From the NCBI GenBank assembly GCA_019746975.1, contig JAIERK010000112.1:1-51783 (forward strand): a stretch of 51,783 nt of DNA, written 5' to 3'. Below the pieces are notes generated by a model. That model was not told the DNA's origin. It ran no database searches and saw only the letters and a list, made by a program, of their open reading frames with translations. Positions 26,038-37,100 of this stretch are shown in pieces (position 1 is the stretch's first letter; each line of letters starts with the position of its first letter). This stretch comes from Candidatus Obscuribacterales bacterium (GTDB taxonomy: Bacteria; Cyanobacteriota; Vampirovibrionia; Obscuribacterales; Obscuribacteraceae). A program made the position numbers and the translations under genes.

Positions 26038-26494
26038 TCCGCCGCGGCACGACTAACTTGGAAATTAGTATCTGCACAACCTCGTCATGCTGGTTGTAAG
26101 TGACACTGCGTACGGTGACGATCCCTCGATCGGTCCGAGATTGCGATGGCTTGACTTCCATTACTTCCGTCTCTACCCATAATGTGTCGCCCGGACGGGT
26201 CGGCTTTGGCCACGATACTTCAGCTGCGGCTCCGATGATACCGCCGGCGATATTCGTACTGGTCACTATCAACTTCATCGTGATTGAAGCCGTGTGCCAA
26301 CCGCTGGCAGCCAACCCATTAAAGAGTGTATTCACCGCGGCAACGTCATCTAAGTGAAACGGTTGCGGATCAAAGTCTTTGGCAAATGCTTTGATCTGCA
26401 TTTCGTCCAGCAGATGCGAACCGCTCTTGAATTTTTGTCCAACGGTAAGATCGTCAAGAGTCAACTTGACCGAGTTGGGCGATTGCGTCTCCAA
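26030..26494 (-). CDS. MaoC-like (hotdog-fold) hydratase/dehydratase
   Basis: A hotdog-fold protein of the enoyl-CoA hydratase/dehydratase type. The start is placed at TTG 26494, with GAGGTG 6 nt upstream; an upstream TTG at 26521 lacks a signal. The 154 residues show LTVGQKFKSGSHLLDE at the N-terminus, the catalytic-loop pattern AKDFDPQPFHLDD with Asp and His of the hydratase site, then LAASGWHTASITMKL, the typical G-x-x-x-S/T-A helix, and SWPKPTRPGDTLWVETEVME. It acts in the cytosol on an acyl-CoA-like substrate by family analogy. It overlaps the VOC gene. The same run contains TPR proteins, not fatty-acid genes, so the pathway is open. Confidence 0.88.
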   Translation of the reverse strand: METQSPNSVKLTLDDLTVGQKFKSGSHLLDEMQIKAFAKDFDPQPFHLDDVAAVNTLFNGLAASGWHTASITMKLIVTSTNIAGGIIGAAAEVSWPKPTRPGDTLWVETEVMEVKPSQSRTDRGIVTVRSVTYNQHDEVVQILISKLVVPRRSD

Positions 26495-26529
26495 AATAGA
26501 CACCTCATACTGGATATGCAAGTTCGAGG

Positions 26530-27027
26530 CTAGAGCTGACTGTACGCAGCAATAGCAGCTTCAGCATTGGAAGCTTGACCAACCTTAGTATATAGGTCGG
26601 CCAGGTCTTTATAAACCATTTTGAAAAGAGGATGTAACCTCGCGGTATTCTCAAAAGCTGATAGTGCCTCCGCCAAATGCTCCTGCTCGCGCAGGCAAAG
26701 ACCCAGGTTGTAGTACGCTTCGAAACACTCGGGAAGTTGTTTGAGTACCGCTTTATAGCGTGTTGTCGCGTCGGAAAATCTGCCTTCCGTCTGCGAGGAA
26801 TAAGCGGCGGCAAACTCGGTAGTCGCGATCAAATTGTCGGTAGGGAACACAAATGACGTGAATGGACAGCAGGTAGCTCGATTCGACGATTCATTCATCT
26901 TGTGTTTGCCCCCGCTCAGTTCGTTTAGTGTCCTGCTACCATCATAAAGTTTATCAAATTGCTTGTGTTTGCTCCTAAACACTATTGGATGGACAGTGCT
27001 TCTTTGGACATCCACTGTTGCCATCAC
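26530..27027 (-). CDS. TPR protein, paralogue of the 27165-27848 gene
   Basis: 165 residues from GTG/ATG at 27027/27024; the ATG at 26898 (MNESSNRATCC), with GGGGG 10 nt upstream, is a plausible alternative start. The C-terminal ~100 residues hold TPR units (FEAYYNLGLCLREQEHLAEA, then LSAFENTARLHPLFKMVYKD and LADLYTKVGQASNAEAAIAAY) that match the neighbouring gene almost position for position. Unlike the neighbour it has no recognisable signal peptide, so after duplication it may have become cytosolic or lost its leader. It lies between the paralogue and the MaoC gene in the same direction. Confidence 0.75.
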   Translation of the reverse strand: MMATVDVQRSTVHPIVFRSKHKQFDKLYDGSRTLNELSGGKHKMNESSNRATCCPFTSFVFPTDNLIATTEFAAAYSSQTEGRFSDATTRYKAVLKQLPECFEAYYNLGLCLREQEHLAEALSAFENTARLHPLFKMVYKDLADLYTKVGQASNAEAAIAAYSQL

Positions 27028-27164
27028 GTCTTTTTAGACTTGTTCTTCCTCTTGTGCCACCAGATATTGTTGGTCGAGACTGCAAGGGCTAAATCAATCA
27101 AGGCAAAACCGCGCGATTGCAATAGAGAATCGCTGGTTCTCCCTGAATTTGGTTGATGGAATGG

Positions 27165-27848
27165 CTAAAGCTGATTGTACATTGCCATGGCGGATTGAGC
27201 GTTGGACGCCTGTCCCGCTTTCGAATACAGATCTGCTAAATCTTGATAAACCAGTTTGAAGAATGGATGCAACATGGCGGTTTTTTCGAACGATTTGAGT
27301 GCACCTCTCAGGTCACCCTGCTCGCGCTGACACAGCCCGAGATTGTAGTAAGCCTCAAAACTGTCCGGCAACGATTTTACAACGACTTCATAGCTTTTCG
27401 CTGCTTCTTTTAGCTTTCCGTGTCGCTGTAATGCATAGCCGGTAACAAATTCAAGGTTCGCGTCTGCGTTCTCTTTCGGTGAAAGTAATGAAGGAAATGG
27501 ACTACTGCATGTATTTTGGGTGGAGAACTCTTTCATTCCTGTTTGCCTCTGTGGAGTTGTGTCGCTACTTTTCTTGCTGCCTTCGATTACGGCTGCTGGA
27601 GCGCGGCTAGACTTAGGAGTTGACTCGTACATCTCAGTTGTTCTAGCTGGAGTTTTTGGAGTCACTGTATTTGGTATTACATAAATTTGATTAGTTGAGT
27701 CGTTGGATGGCGATGACTGATCGGGACTTGCCTGTGTCGGAGTCTGCGAAAGGCTGATGCCTATAAGCGCAAAGATGATTGCTGTATTGGTGAAGCAATA
27801 GTCTTGGGGCTCGGGGGCATTCGAGGTATCTTTCTTGATGACGCGCAT
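27165..27848 (-). CDS. Exported or anchored TPR protein
   Basis: 227 residues from ATG 27848, 7 bp downstream of the previous gene's stop, so probably co-transcribed. A hydrophobic segment (NTAIIFALIGISLSQTPTQA, about residues 20-39) serves as signal peptide or anchor. A Ser/Thr/Pro-rich linker to about residue 105 follows, then TPR units (FEAYYNLGLCQREQGDLRGA, LKSFEKTAMLHPFFKLVYQD, LADLYSKAGQASNAQSAMAMY). The linker contains MKEFSTQNTC, which aligns to MNESSNRATC in the paralogue downstream. Role unknown; likely protein-protein interaction in the periplasm. Confidence 0.82.
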   Translation of the reverse strand: MRVIKKDTSNAPEPQDYCFTNTAIIFALIGISLSQTPTQASPDQSSPSNDSTNQIYVIPNTVTPKTPARTTEMYESTPKSSRAPAAVIEGSKKSSDTTPQRQTGMKEFSTQNTCSSPFPSLLSPKENADANLEFVTGYALQRHGKLKEAAKSYEVVVKSLPDSFEAYYNLGLCQREQGDLRGALKSFEKTAMLHPFFKLVYQDLADLYSKAGQASNAQSAMAMYNQL

Positions 27849-27855
27849 TAACTAC

Positions 27856-30249
27856 CTACTTCTCTTTTACCTCTGGAAAAAGCACGAGATAGTCAAATTG
27901 ATTCAGTTTTGAGTGACCGCAAAAACCACCCTGTTGCGTTCCGATTGTTGCGGCTTTGTCAGTAGACACCGCGACTGGTGCCTTCAGCGACTTGAGTGTT
28001 TTGGCAGCATAATTGTCCGAGTTCGAGGTGTCATTGACAATCGCAGTTTTGACCGCTACTCCGGCATCTTTAAGCCGCTGTACCGTCGTCGGTCTACCTT
28101 CACGGTCTTTGCCTGAAGCGATATGGTTGTCGTCGCCAATCATCACTACCTTTGCGTTCTTGTCACTAAGAATTTTTTGAACTGCGTCAGCACGCTCCTG
28201 GGATTTGCCGTTGTCGATTGGTGACTCCCTACCTGCTGCGACGATCTTGAGTCCGTTGTTGAGAGCGGCTTGCATGTAGGCCGCTTTGTAGTCCATGTCG
28301 GCGCCGGGCTCGAGCAATTTTCGATCGACTACACCGGTCTCGCTGAATTTATCAAGCAGTCTCTGAGTCTCAGGAGGCATATCGAAAACCGCATGCGTGG
28401 CACCATTCTTTTTGAGCTCGGCCAAGGTCGAGTTGACGAATTCAAGGTTGGTCTTCCAGTCAATCTGACCGTAGCCAATTCCGAGCACTCTCGAGTCTTT
28501 CATAGCTTCGCCCAGAGCCTTCTCCGGGGCGGTGCCATGTGCATTATACTCTTCTTTGATTTTCTTCCAGTCTTCCGGACTCATTTTCGCTGGGGGAGTG
28601 TCCTTGTTGTCTGGGGCAACGTACTGATCGGCCGCCTTGATGGGCGCGCTCGTTTTTCCCTTCATATCGGCGATGTCTTTAGCTCTCTCCTTTATGACTT
28701 CAGCACGTTGGACGGCAAGGTCATCTCCGCTGCGCTCCGATACCCTTGGTGCACGATTCGGTCCTTCGCCGGGAGCGCCTCTCTCTAGATCCCGAAAGAA
28801 TGATTTCGATGGAGGATAGACAATAACATTGTCGAAAGAGTCCAGATTGTGACCAAAATGCGCGTTGACTCGCGGAGAGCCGAAGATTGGTACCTTGCCA
28901 ACGTCATTCGGTTTGCCGTCCTGCTTTGTACCAACTGTGCGAGGCTTGTCCATCGCCAAAGTCGCTGGGAATAGCGCGCCGCCAACACCATGTCCCTCTG
29001 CTATCTGGGCATAAAATGTTTGAATCTTTCCACCCAGTTTTTTGAAATCGGCATCCTCAGAGAGTAGCGTCGCTGCTGACTTGAAGGCGTCTTTATCATT
29101 CGATCTACGGGTCCCATGAAGATTGCCCAGCTCGGCGATTACTTTAGACATTGGATCGTCTTTTACCATCTTCAGAAGATGGTCTTTCATATTTTGATCT
29201 CGACGAGCCGTCTCGGCAGCTTTGTTCGGATCCGAGTCAGGCATCACGGACGACGCATTGTCGATTGGTACCACTTTGATACCATTGTCGCGTGCCGCCT
29301 TCCACATATCGATGATGTCCGGGCTCTTCTCTTTCACCTTGCGAAGCAATTCCAGTGCTTCCTTCGCATAAGGTCCGTCGAGTTTGTCTGGAATCTCGAA
29401 ATCACTGCCTTTCTTGCTCGCATTGAACTTGTCGAAGACTGGCTTAAGAACATCTGGAAGTTCGGTTGCAAAACGCGATCCAGCAGGCATCTCCTTCAGG
29501 GCGTCACGCACCATCTCTCTGTGCGGATTCTCCGTGCCGACCGTATGGATTTCGCCGAGGAAAGTAACATGGTTGTTCTTCACCGACTCGAGAATTGCTG
29601 CTTTTGGATCTTTGCCCTTGTCTTCGATGTACTTGGTTGCTTTTTCAACCTGTTCTTCAGTTTCTTTTCTGACTTTGAGTTCGAGTTCGTCTAGCCTTTT
29701 CAGTAAAGCGTCCCGGTCAAGGCGATGACCAGGTCGATCTCCTCCGGGTCCTTCTCCACTAGGTCGCGGACCGTCGCTACCTGGATCTTTCTTTGGAGGA
29801 TCTAACTTTTTGCCATCGCCAGTTTTATCGTGCGGTGGTGGTGGTTCCGTCTTCTTCCCCTTGGAAGGATCATCCAGATCATCTTTCTTCTTGTCGTCTT
29901 TGGGAGGTGCCGTCGGATCATCAGCTTTTGTCTTAGAATCCTTTTTCGGAGCAACCGGATCGTCTTTCTTCTTATCATCCTTATCTTTTGAAGGCTCATC
30001 ACCAAACAGCGCCTGAAGCTGATCTTCATCAATGGAAAAACCGAAGTCGCCGAGCATCATCGAGACTGCCGGCGATTCTTTCACCTCGGGAGTGTTGGTG
30101 TTGGCCGGCTGTTCCAGAGTCGATGGCTTTTCGACAGTCGATTTGGTCGAACCAAAAATGTCCTGTCGAAAGGTGTCCAGATTGACATCATCTATAGGGG
30201 GCACACGCTTTGCCGGTTGTGCGTCGAGATTAGGAGCCGCGTCTGACAC
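27856..30249 (-). CDS. Large protein with duplicated ChaN/TraB/EreA-like domain
   Basis: 797 residues from GTG 30249 with an excellent Shine-Dalgarno (GAGGAAG, 6 nt). Residues 1-190 are disordered, with a Lys/Asp/Pro-rich stretch (85-190). A domain at ~220-400 has HVTFLGEIHTVG (Glu233, His235), then SRFATELPD and NGIKVVPIDN, and ends AELGNLHG (His378). This pattern is typical of the ChaN/TraB/EreA-like superfamily of haem-binding or hydrolase-like folds. A second copy at ~588-735 aligns throughout: GIGYGQIDW, HAVFDMPPE, NGLKIVAAG, IGDDNHIA (His709), but the first motif E-x-H has become Q-x-D, so it is probably inactive. No signal peptide. First gene of the run down to 25666. The fold assignment is by motif only. 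Confidence 0.8.
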   Translation of the reverse strand: MSDAAPNLDAQPAKRVPPIDDVNLDTFRQDIFGSTKSTVEKPSTLEQPANTNTPEVKESPAVSMMLGDFGFSIDEDQLQALFGDEPSKDKDDKKKDDPVAPKKDSKTKADDPTAPPKDDKKKDDLDDPSKGKKTEPPPPHDKTGDGKKLDPPKKDPGSDGPRPSGEGPGGDRPGHRLDRDALLKRLDELELKVRKETEEQVEKATKYIEDKGKDPKAAILESVKNNHVTFLGEIHTVGTENPHREMVRDALKEMPAGSRFATELPDVLKPVFDKFNASKKGSDFEIPDKLDGPYAKEALELLRKVKEKSPDIIDMWKAARDNGIKVVPIDNASSVMPDSDPNKAAETARRDQNMKDHLLKMVKDDPMSKVIAELGNLHGTRRSNDKDAFKSAATLLSEDADFKKLGGKIQTFYAQIAEGHGVGGALFPATLAMDKPRTVGTKQDGKPNDVGKVPIFGSPRVNAHFGHNLDSFDNVIVYPPSKSFFRDLERGAPGEGPNRAPRVSERSGDDLAVQRAEVIKERAKDIADMKGKTSAPIKAADQYVAPDNKDTPPAKMSPEDWKKIKEEYNAHGTAPEKALGEAMKDSRVLGIGYGQIDWKTNLEFVNSTLAELKKNGATHAVFDMPPETQRLLDKFSETGVVDRKLLEPGADMDYKAAYMQAALNNGLKIVAAGRESPIDNGKSQERADAVQKILSDKNAKVVMIGDDNHIASGKDREGRPTTVQRLKDAGVAVKTAIVNDTSNSDNYAAKTLKSLKAPVAVSTDKAATIGTQQGGFCGHSKLNQFDYLVLFPEVKEK

Positions 30250-30484
30250 CTGACTCTTCCTCAGTTAGGGGTGATTCAAATCTACACCCAACTGGTGATT
30301 ATATCGATGTGGGTTTGCGCAGTTCGTTCCGTTAGGTGAAGTCGACACTATCCGTTTGTCCGTGTCGTCCATGCCGATAAAGAGCGGGTTTACAGCAACA
30401 TATCGAGAACACGAATCCGCATATTTTGATGACTAGCGCAACTGCGCATACTGGTAGCCTAATTGGTTCCGCACCAATGTATAC

Positions 30485-30865
30485 TTGAACTTGGTCCATG
30501 TCCGTCCGAGAAATAAAGCAGTGATAGTCATTATCCTTATTCTGATGTTCATCCTTCTTCCAACGCCAGTAGCAAAGGCGCAGATTGGTTTTTCGGCGGA
30601 AGAGTTGCAGCGCGATATGCAGAATACGGCATCGCTGGTGAAGGCATACTACAAGTCAAAAAAGGTGCTTCCGACCGACTCATCCTCGTGTGACGACCTT
30701 CTATACCTTCTCTATAAACGTTCACGCGAATATGATCCCAACCAGCCGTTGCCGTACCCGACTAGTGAGGGGATCTACTCTTCCAAAAGCACAGCACGCC
30801 TAGGTTTTGTTCTCGGCAGATCATTGGAAATACCACAATCCCAAGCCCACAAAAGCGACACTTGA
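30485..30865 (+). CDS. Small secreted hypothetical protein
   Basis: 126 residues from a TTG at 30485 (no strong Shine-Dalgarno; a second TTG lies two codons on). The N-terminus is a clear signal peptide: basic HVRPRNK, hydrophobic AVIVIILILMFILLP and an AKA-type cleavage site near residue 32. The mature part is short and polar, with helix-like EELQRDMQNTASLVKAYYKS and DDLLYLLYKRSREYDPNQPLPYP split over two segments. I do not recognise the family. It is divergent from the 27856-30249 gene, and a hairpin-plus-T-tract terminator lies ~245 bp downstream. Confidence 0.65.
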   Translation: MNLVHVRPRNKAVIVIILILMFILLPTPVAKAQIGFSAEELQRDMQNTASLVKAYYKSKKVLPTDSSSCDDLLYLLYKRSREYDPNQPLPYPTSEGIYSSKSTARLGFVLGRSLEIPQSQAHKSDT

Positions 30866-31110
30866 TCGCCCAGGGCTTTACTGATTGCTAACAATTAGGA
30901 CAATGTGAAAGAGCTTGTATCATCAGGTCTCTAATCTGTTTGAGGGAAGGTCTCAATCGTCTGTTTGCCCAGTCGAGTCAGATTGAATCGTGGAGCAGCA
31001 GAGTTGTGAGTTAAACCCATCATAGACCATCAATTGTGTCAAAGTAATGTCTTGCTTTGCGAAATTTGCTCGGATAAATGTTCAGTATCGTGACATCGGA
31101 CCCAAATTCG

Positions 31111-31140
31111 AGCCGATACTTTCAGGGGCATCGGCTTTTT
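31111..31140 (+). terminator. Rho-independent terminator
   Basis: AGCCGAT (31111-31117) pairs with ATCGGCT (31130-31136) around a 12-nt loop, and the run of five T ends at 31140. The orientation fits the end of a plus-strand transcript from the small secreted gene, with a 3' tail of ~245 nt. On the minus strand no T-tract follows, so it does not explain the end of the giant gene. Confidence 0.6.
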
Positions 31141-31159
31141 GAGAAGACTTGGCTTTGTT

Positions 31160-34100
31160 TTATTGACGTCTTTTTGATTGTCTGCCACTCGACCTGTAAT
31201 CTCTAACCGTCACTTCGTCGCCTCGCTGCATCAGGCGGGTATTATCATAAGCGGTAACCTTGGACTTTCCTCCGGCGCGTATGGTAGCGCTGTCGAACGC
31301 TTGGACGGAGGAGTCTGTCGCGTCCACTGTTGAGTTGCCGGAGGCTCTTACTTGGCAGTCTCGTGCCTGGGCGCGTGCGCTCCCGGAGACGCTGACATTG
31401 CATCCAGTGACGCTCGGGTAAGCATCATGGTCTTGTACTTCTACTGAAGTTTTGTCGGTTCCCCGGATGGACGAATTGCCCTTTGCGTGCACCTTTATTG
31501 TAGGTGCGTCGTCACTGACTCTTCTTCCCAGTGCATCGGTTTTGTTGCGGCCCGTAGCGTCTATTGTGGAGTGCCCGTCAGCGACTACTTCCGCGGGCTT
31601 GAGTCCGTCGAAAACAGTTAATTGGGCTCGTTCGTGAAGCCTAACTTTACCACCCATTGCGGACACTTGAGCGTCGCCGAACGCCGTTACCTCGGAAGAA
31701 CTGTTGCGTAAATGGACTTTCGTTTTGTCATGAGCCTGGACCTTGCCACCGAACGAATCTACTGTCGATTCGCCCGATGCCTTGACGGTATTGTCTGACG
31801 AGTAGCTAATAAGACTTGCTTTGCCGGATACAGTCGCTGCGGCTCGGTCGATAATCTCTACTGAAGTGGTATCTCCGGCAGTGACAGCGGCATTGCCTGT
31901 TGCATACACTCTTGATGAGTCTCGAGCTGAAACTTTTGAGTTGCCGCGTATAGTCCCATTGGCCGTGTCGTGTAACTCCACGTGCGATTCGCCATCCGAG
32001 ATAACTCTCGAGTTACCTCTACCGACGACACTGACTTTGTCCTGCACATTAACCGTCCCGGCAAAGGCCTCAACCTTCGCGGACCCTGATGCTTCAACAT
32101 AGCATCCGTGTCCCGGTTTTATATCAGTGCCTGCTGCTTCGCGACCTGCTGTTACTTTGGTATTGTCTGAGGCAAAAACTTCACTTTGGTCTTCAGCACT
32201 AACTGAAGCTCTGCCTGATGCTTTTACGCGAGTCGTTTCGGAAGCGAATACCTTGGCGTCATCGCGAGCATCAACATCACAATTCAATTTCGCCTCAGCC
32301 ATAGAATTACCTCTAAGCGAAATCTTGACGTGCCCGTTGGCAAAAACTCGCGCATTTTGATTCGCACTGACTTGAGTGTGGTCCTGTACCTCGGCCTCTG
32401 CACTGCCAGTGAGTGTTAATCTTGCTTTGCCGGTGACTGTGGTGATACGGGTATTATCCGAAGCATGAACAGTGGTATTGTCGCCAACAAAGGCCTCGGC
32501 TCGCCCCCTCAATCTGACGTTGGAATTGCCCATGGCATACACAAAACAAAGGTCGTGCGCCTGCACATAAGCATGGTCGTCGGCCATTACCCGAACGATG
32601 CCGGATGCTTTGACGTTAGTTCTGCCTGTGGCAACTACTGAGCCACTGTCAAATGCTTCCACGCGACTGTTCTCGCGGGCGTGGACCGTAGGTCCTTTGA
32701 ATGAGTCGCCTTGATAGGCGTACGCGCTCGCTCTTCCTGCCAAATCCACGATAACACGTGCCCCGTTCGCGTGCACCGTGGAATCGCCGGATGCGTTGAC
32801 ACGCGCGCTGTCGTGGGCAGTCACTCGACTTGAGTCTGCGGCCTCAACGTTAGACGAGTCTCTCGCGATTGCCGTTGAACTGCCCCTAAGTGTGCATTTT
32901 GCGTTATCAGTAAGAATCACGGAAGCATTGTCGTACGCCTCCACTCGCGAAGATGCGCTTGCGGCGACCCTCGCATTGTCGTGAGCAAAAACTGTATTGA
33001 GGCCTCTAGTATCGATAAAACTGTCACCACGGGCAGTGACCTTTGCCTGGTCATGTAAAATTACACTGGACTTTCCGCTAGCTTCTACTATGGCTCGACC
33101 ATCGGCTTCGCACAAAACCTCATCAGAGACTTTGACTCTGGCATTATCATTGCATTTAACTCTGCACTTGCCGGATGCCTCGGCTCTCGCATTGCCACGA
33201 ACTGTCACGTCTGCCGATTCCGAGGCGAATACTTTAGCCGATTCGGATGCGTCGATCTCCGCGTTTCCAGTCGCTTTCACTACGGCGTTCTCACGAGCAA
33301 GGACTTTGGCTCCTTTGGACGCAATTACAATGGCGTCGCCGCCGGCAACGACATCTGTGCCTTCGCCGGCAATAACGATGCCTTCCAGGACTGTGTGGCT
33401 GCCTTTCTCCAATATGGTAGCGCGCTTAATTGCATTTTTATCTAATCCTATTTTGGCATAAGGGTTACTAGCGTCAGACGATTTGAAGAGACTCGAAAGC
33501 TGGTCCAAAATCTTTCCAAACCGTGAAGGTCCCTTCTCTCTTCGCTCTCCGGGAGTCGACTTGTCACTGCTCTTGCCGGACTTCGAAGCATCGGCAGCCT
33601 TGTGAGAGTCAGCAGGCTTGTTCGATTTTGCGCTCGTGCCCTGACTTTCTGCGGATACAGTCTGCTCTGGTCCGACGATCTTCCCCTCACCCTTAGCGAG
33701 TGGCTCCGATATAGACGACTCCGGACCGGATTTTTGAGGTTTGGCGCCATTGCCGGGCTGGTTCTGCGTGCCTGGTTTTACCTCAGAGTCATTAACACTT
33801 GTGGTGCCTTGAGGATTTGCTTTAGTCTTCGAGTCACTCTCGCCGGATGCAGCTGGAATTCGTCCGATAAGAGCTCCTGCTTTCATCGCCAATGGCACTG
33901 TGCCGGCTGCAATTGCGGCTAGTGACGCTGACTCCAGAGTGCTCGCGGCAACATTCTTGAGGTCGACATTGCGCCAGAAGATCGGACTATTTATCGATAT
34001 CAGCTCAGGTCTTACTCCAACCTCGTCAGCGATCCGCTGGGCTTCTGATTTCAAACCACCATGAAATCCTTCCAGGCCAGAGTACAAGGCGCCATTCGTT

Positions 34101-37100
34101 TTTCCCGCAAGAGTGTTCGAAAAGGCCTCGCTAACTCTATTGCCAAGCGTGCTTTTCAAACCCGACTGTAATGCTTTGCCGCCTGCGTGCCCCAAACCCA
34201 TGAAGGCGGAACCCAAAAGGATGTTTTCGGCTGACAGTTTGGAGCTGTCACCCTCACGAATTGCATGTCCCGAAGATAGTCCAATGGTTGCTCCAATCGT
34301 CTTCGCTCCTTCTCCAATTGCTCTGGTAGCCAATGCGGCAGAGTCACCGTATTTGGTTGCCACCTTGCCAACGATACTGTTCAAGGTCATGGCCGTTTCA
34401 GCAGTAATCGGAGCTTCTTTTCGTGCCAGTGCGGCCGCGTCCTTGATCTGTTTCAAAGACTTCCCGCCGGTCAGCATACAGTCGAATAATCCGGTTGCTG
34501 CATTGACGCCACCTTCCACAAATCCGCCGGCAAAGTTTCGGGCATCGGAGCTTTTGTCCGACGCATGTGCCACCGTACCGATCGTTCCACCTCTAACGCC
34601 GGCAGATCCCAGAATAGCTGCGGTGCCTTGAACTCGCTGCAAGGCAGTGGCACCGGCTTTGGTGGCGGCCATGTAGGCGGCACTACCCATTCCGGCAGTT
34701 GCCACCGTTATGACACCGGATTTAATACTACTGGCGGTTTTATCTTGCAATTCCTTGCCCTTCGCGGCGATTGACTTCGAATCCGAAGTGCTGGTATGCT
34801 GCTCAGCTCCTACAATCTCTAAAGTAGAGAGCTTACTGTCGAGAGACGGATTATCCAGTTTCTTAGGGTCAAATCCTGCCTGAAATATCTCGGTCAGCTT
34901 CTTGTCCATCACTTCGGCCTGCCGTTCGACGAACCGGGCGGCCGATCTGACTGTGTCCTCGACGTCTCCACCGGCATCCGGTTTGCCATCGGTGAATAGA
35001 CGCCTCGTACCTAGAGTGCCTATGTCTTTAAGGATAGTCGAGGTATTGTTCCTACCGAGGTAAGCACCCACATGTCCGGTAAGATAAGGCTTACTAGAGA
35101 AGTAGTCGTCGCTTGCATTCGCAGCTTTGTCTGCATTCAGAGCTGCTGTACGACGAATTTCCTCGACTGGTACCAGACCACCACCCTTGACACCATGATT
35201 CCCGGTAATCTTTTGGTCACCAAATCCAATAACTTGATGGGTTTCATTCCGTTGATGAAACTCCATCAGGACACGCTCTGCTCGGTTGAGGTCTATGCGA
35301 CGACCGTCTATTTCCGCCTGGTATCCAGGAAGCAGCTTTCCGCTTCGCCTTTCTGTTTGGTCTCTGGGAGATCCATCAGCAGGAACGCGATGGAGACTAC
35401 CTGACTTCCCGATTTCGAATACATCACTCCCTACTCGTAACTTGCCACCACTGATGGCATCTACATCAGACTTGGCTTTCATGGCAGGCAAGTGAATTTT
35501 TTGAGACTCTTCTCGCCGTCGCTCTGCGCGTTCTTTCGGATCGGAAAGGTCTGCAGCGACGTACTTTCCGATACCGTTTGCAAGATAATTGAGGTCGGCT
35601 TGACTTTGTACTCCGTGTCGGGCGATTCCGTCCACAACTCGTGAGTAAAGTCGAGCTTTGTTTTGAGTGTCTCGATAGAGATCACCAGAAGCAGAGCTGT
35701 TGCCCTCGTCGTGAACCTTCTTTGCAAGTCGGACTTCCTGATTCGCCTGGATTTTTAGGGAATCGACACTGGCGATACCGCGATCTCCCATTGATATCCA
35801 GTTGAGTTGACCAGAGCCTGGAACATCGAGCTGCCAGTGAGCGCCTTTGAGATCGGCCATGCGTTGGTCCGTTTTTCGTCCTTCGTCTGAGGATGTGTTG
35901 TAAAGCTCAATGCGACCGCTTGAGTCTTTGATTCTGCCAATTACATTCGAACCGTCCTTGATTTCACCTCTTTCGATTGAATATTGCTTACTGCCTACGA
36001 CCTGACCGTTGTTCCAAGTAGGGATTTTGACTTTCCCGCTAATCTGGTTAGGGTCGTCTGGAAGTTGCTCCAGCGCACGCTTGTTATCATTGAGATGATT
36101 TCTAAATTCCGATATCGAATGCGCTTCTCGTAGACCTTCCGAAGTCCCGACGGCACCACTTAAGCCATCCAGTTCGGTATCGCTCAACTTACCCGTCGTA
36201 AGCGCTCGATCGCGAATATTCCTTCGCTCAGCGCTACTCTCTTGGAAATAGTCACGGGCTCTTGTAGCCGTATCAACGTGGTCCTGGTATTGAAACAAGA
36301 AGCGGCGTCCCCAATGTGACTTTTCTTCTTCGACACGTTGGTCTAGAATTTCGCTTCGCATCTTGTCGGCACGACGTCCCTGTTCCATGCTATAGAGTCC
36401 GCCTATATCCGGCGTCGCGTTACCGTCTGCACCAATTTTCTCCGCTCCCAGCGCCACGCCCTTGAGAGGCAGACCTGCTTCTCCACTCCTGCCTTTCAGT
36501 TGAAGATCGAACACCAGTCCGCGATGGTCAGCGAGTGGCTTTGGTGTTACAGCAGAAGCCTCGGAAAACCACTGGATTGCACCACCCTTGATACTAAAAT
36601 CCTTCTGCATCTCGGGTGGATAGACAAGTCCTTCTTGTTTTCCAGTCTGCTTGTTGATGAGCATGCCGCTTTTGACTTCGTACTCACTCGACTTTCCAGA
36701 TTTGTTCGGGACGAACATTTTCCCCCAGGCCGCGTCAGGCGTCGCGAGGAACGATCGATCGTTGCCAGATTCGCGACCGATAAAAGACCAGTTGGCATAT
36801 TCTTTATTGAGAACATCTGCATGGACCGCTTCTCGACCGGGCTTTACGAATTGACCTTCGTTGTCAATATCTCCGCGGAATTGTCCGCCTTCGTCAAATA
36901 CTTTGCCTGAAAATACAAAGTGACGTTCCTTACCGGATGGATTGGAGAGAATTCCGGTGAGCTTGCCGGCATCATCTTTCGCGGTCAGCGTTAGTCGAGA
37001 ACCATCGCTGCCTAGACCATGAAAAGCCATTCCCGTGCTGTCGGCAATTTTCGAAGGCTTAGTTCCGATCCTTACTTCGCCGGCATCATTCACGGTGCCG

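Noticed and set aside
28270..29694. Long plus-strand frames (172 and 192 residues) opposite the ChaN-like gene
   Set aside because: They are antisense to a clearly coding frame with domain motifs and show the low-complexity composition expected of a shadow frame.
31452..33461. Plus-strand Ala/Ser/Leu-rich frames opposite the solenoid repeat
   Set aside because: They mirror the 24-bp periodic codons of the minus-strand gene and have no starts or families.
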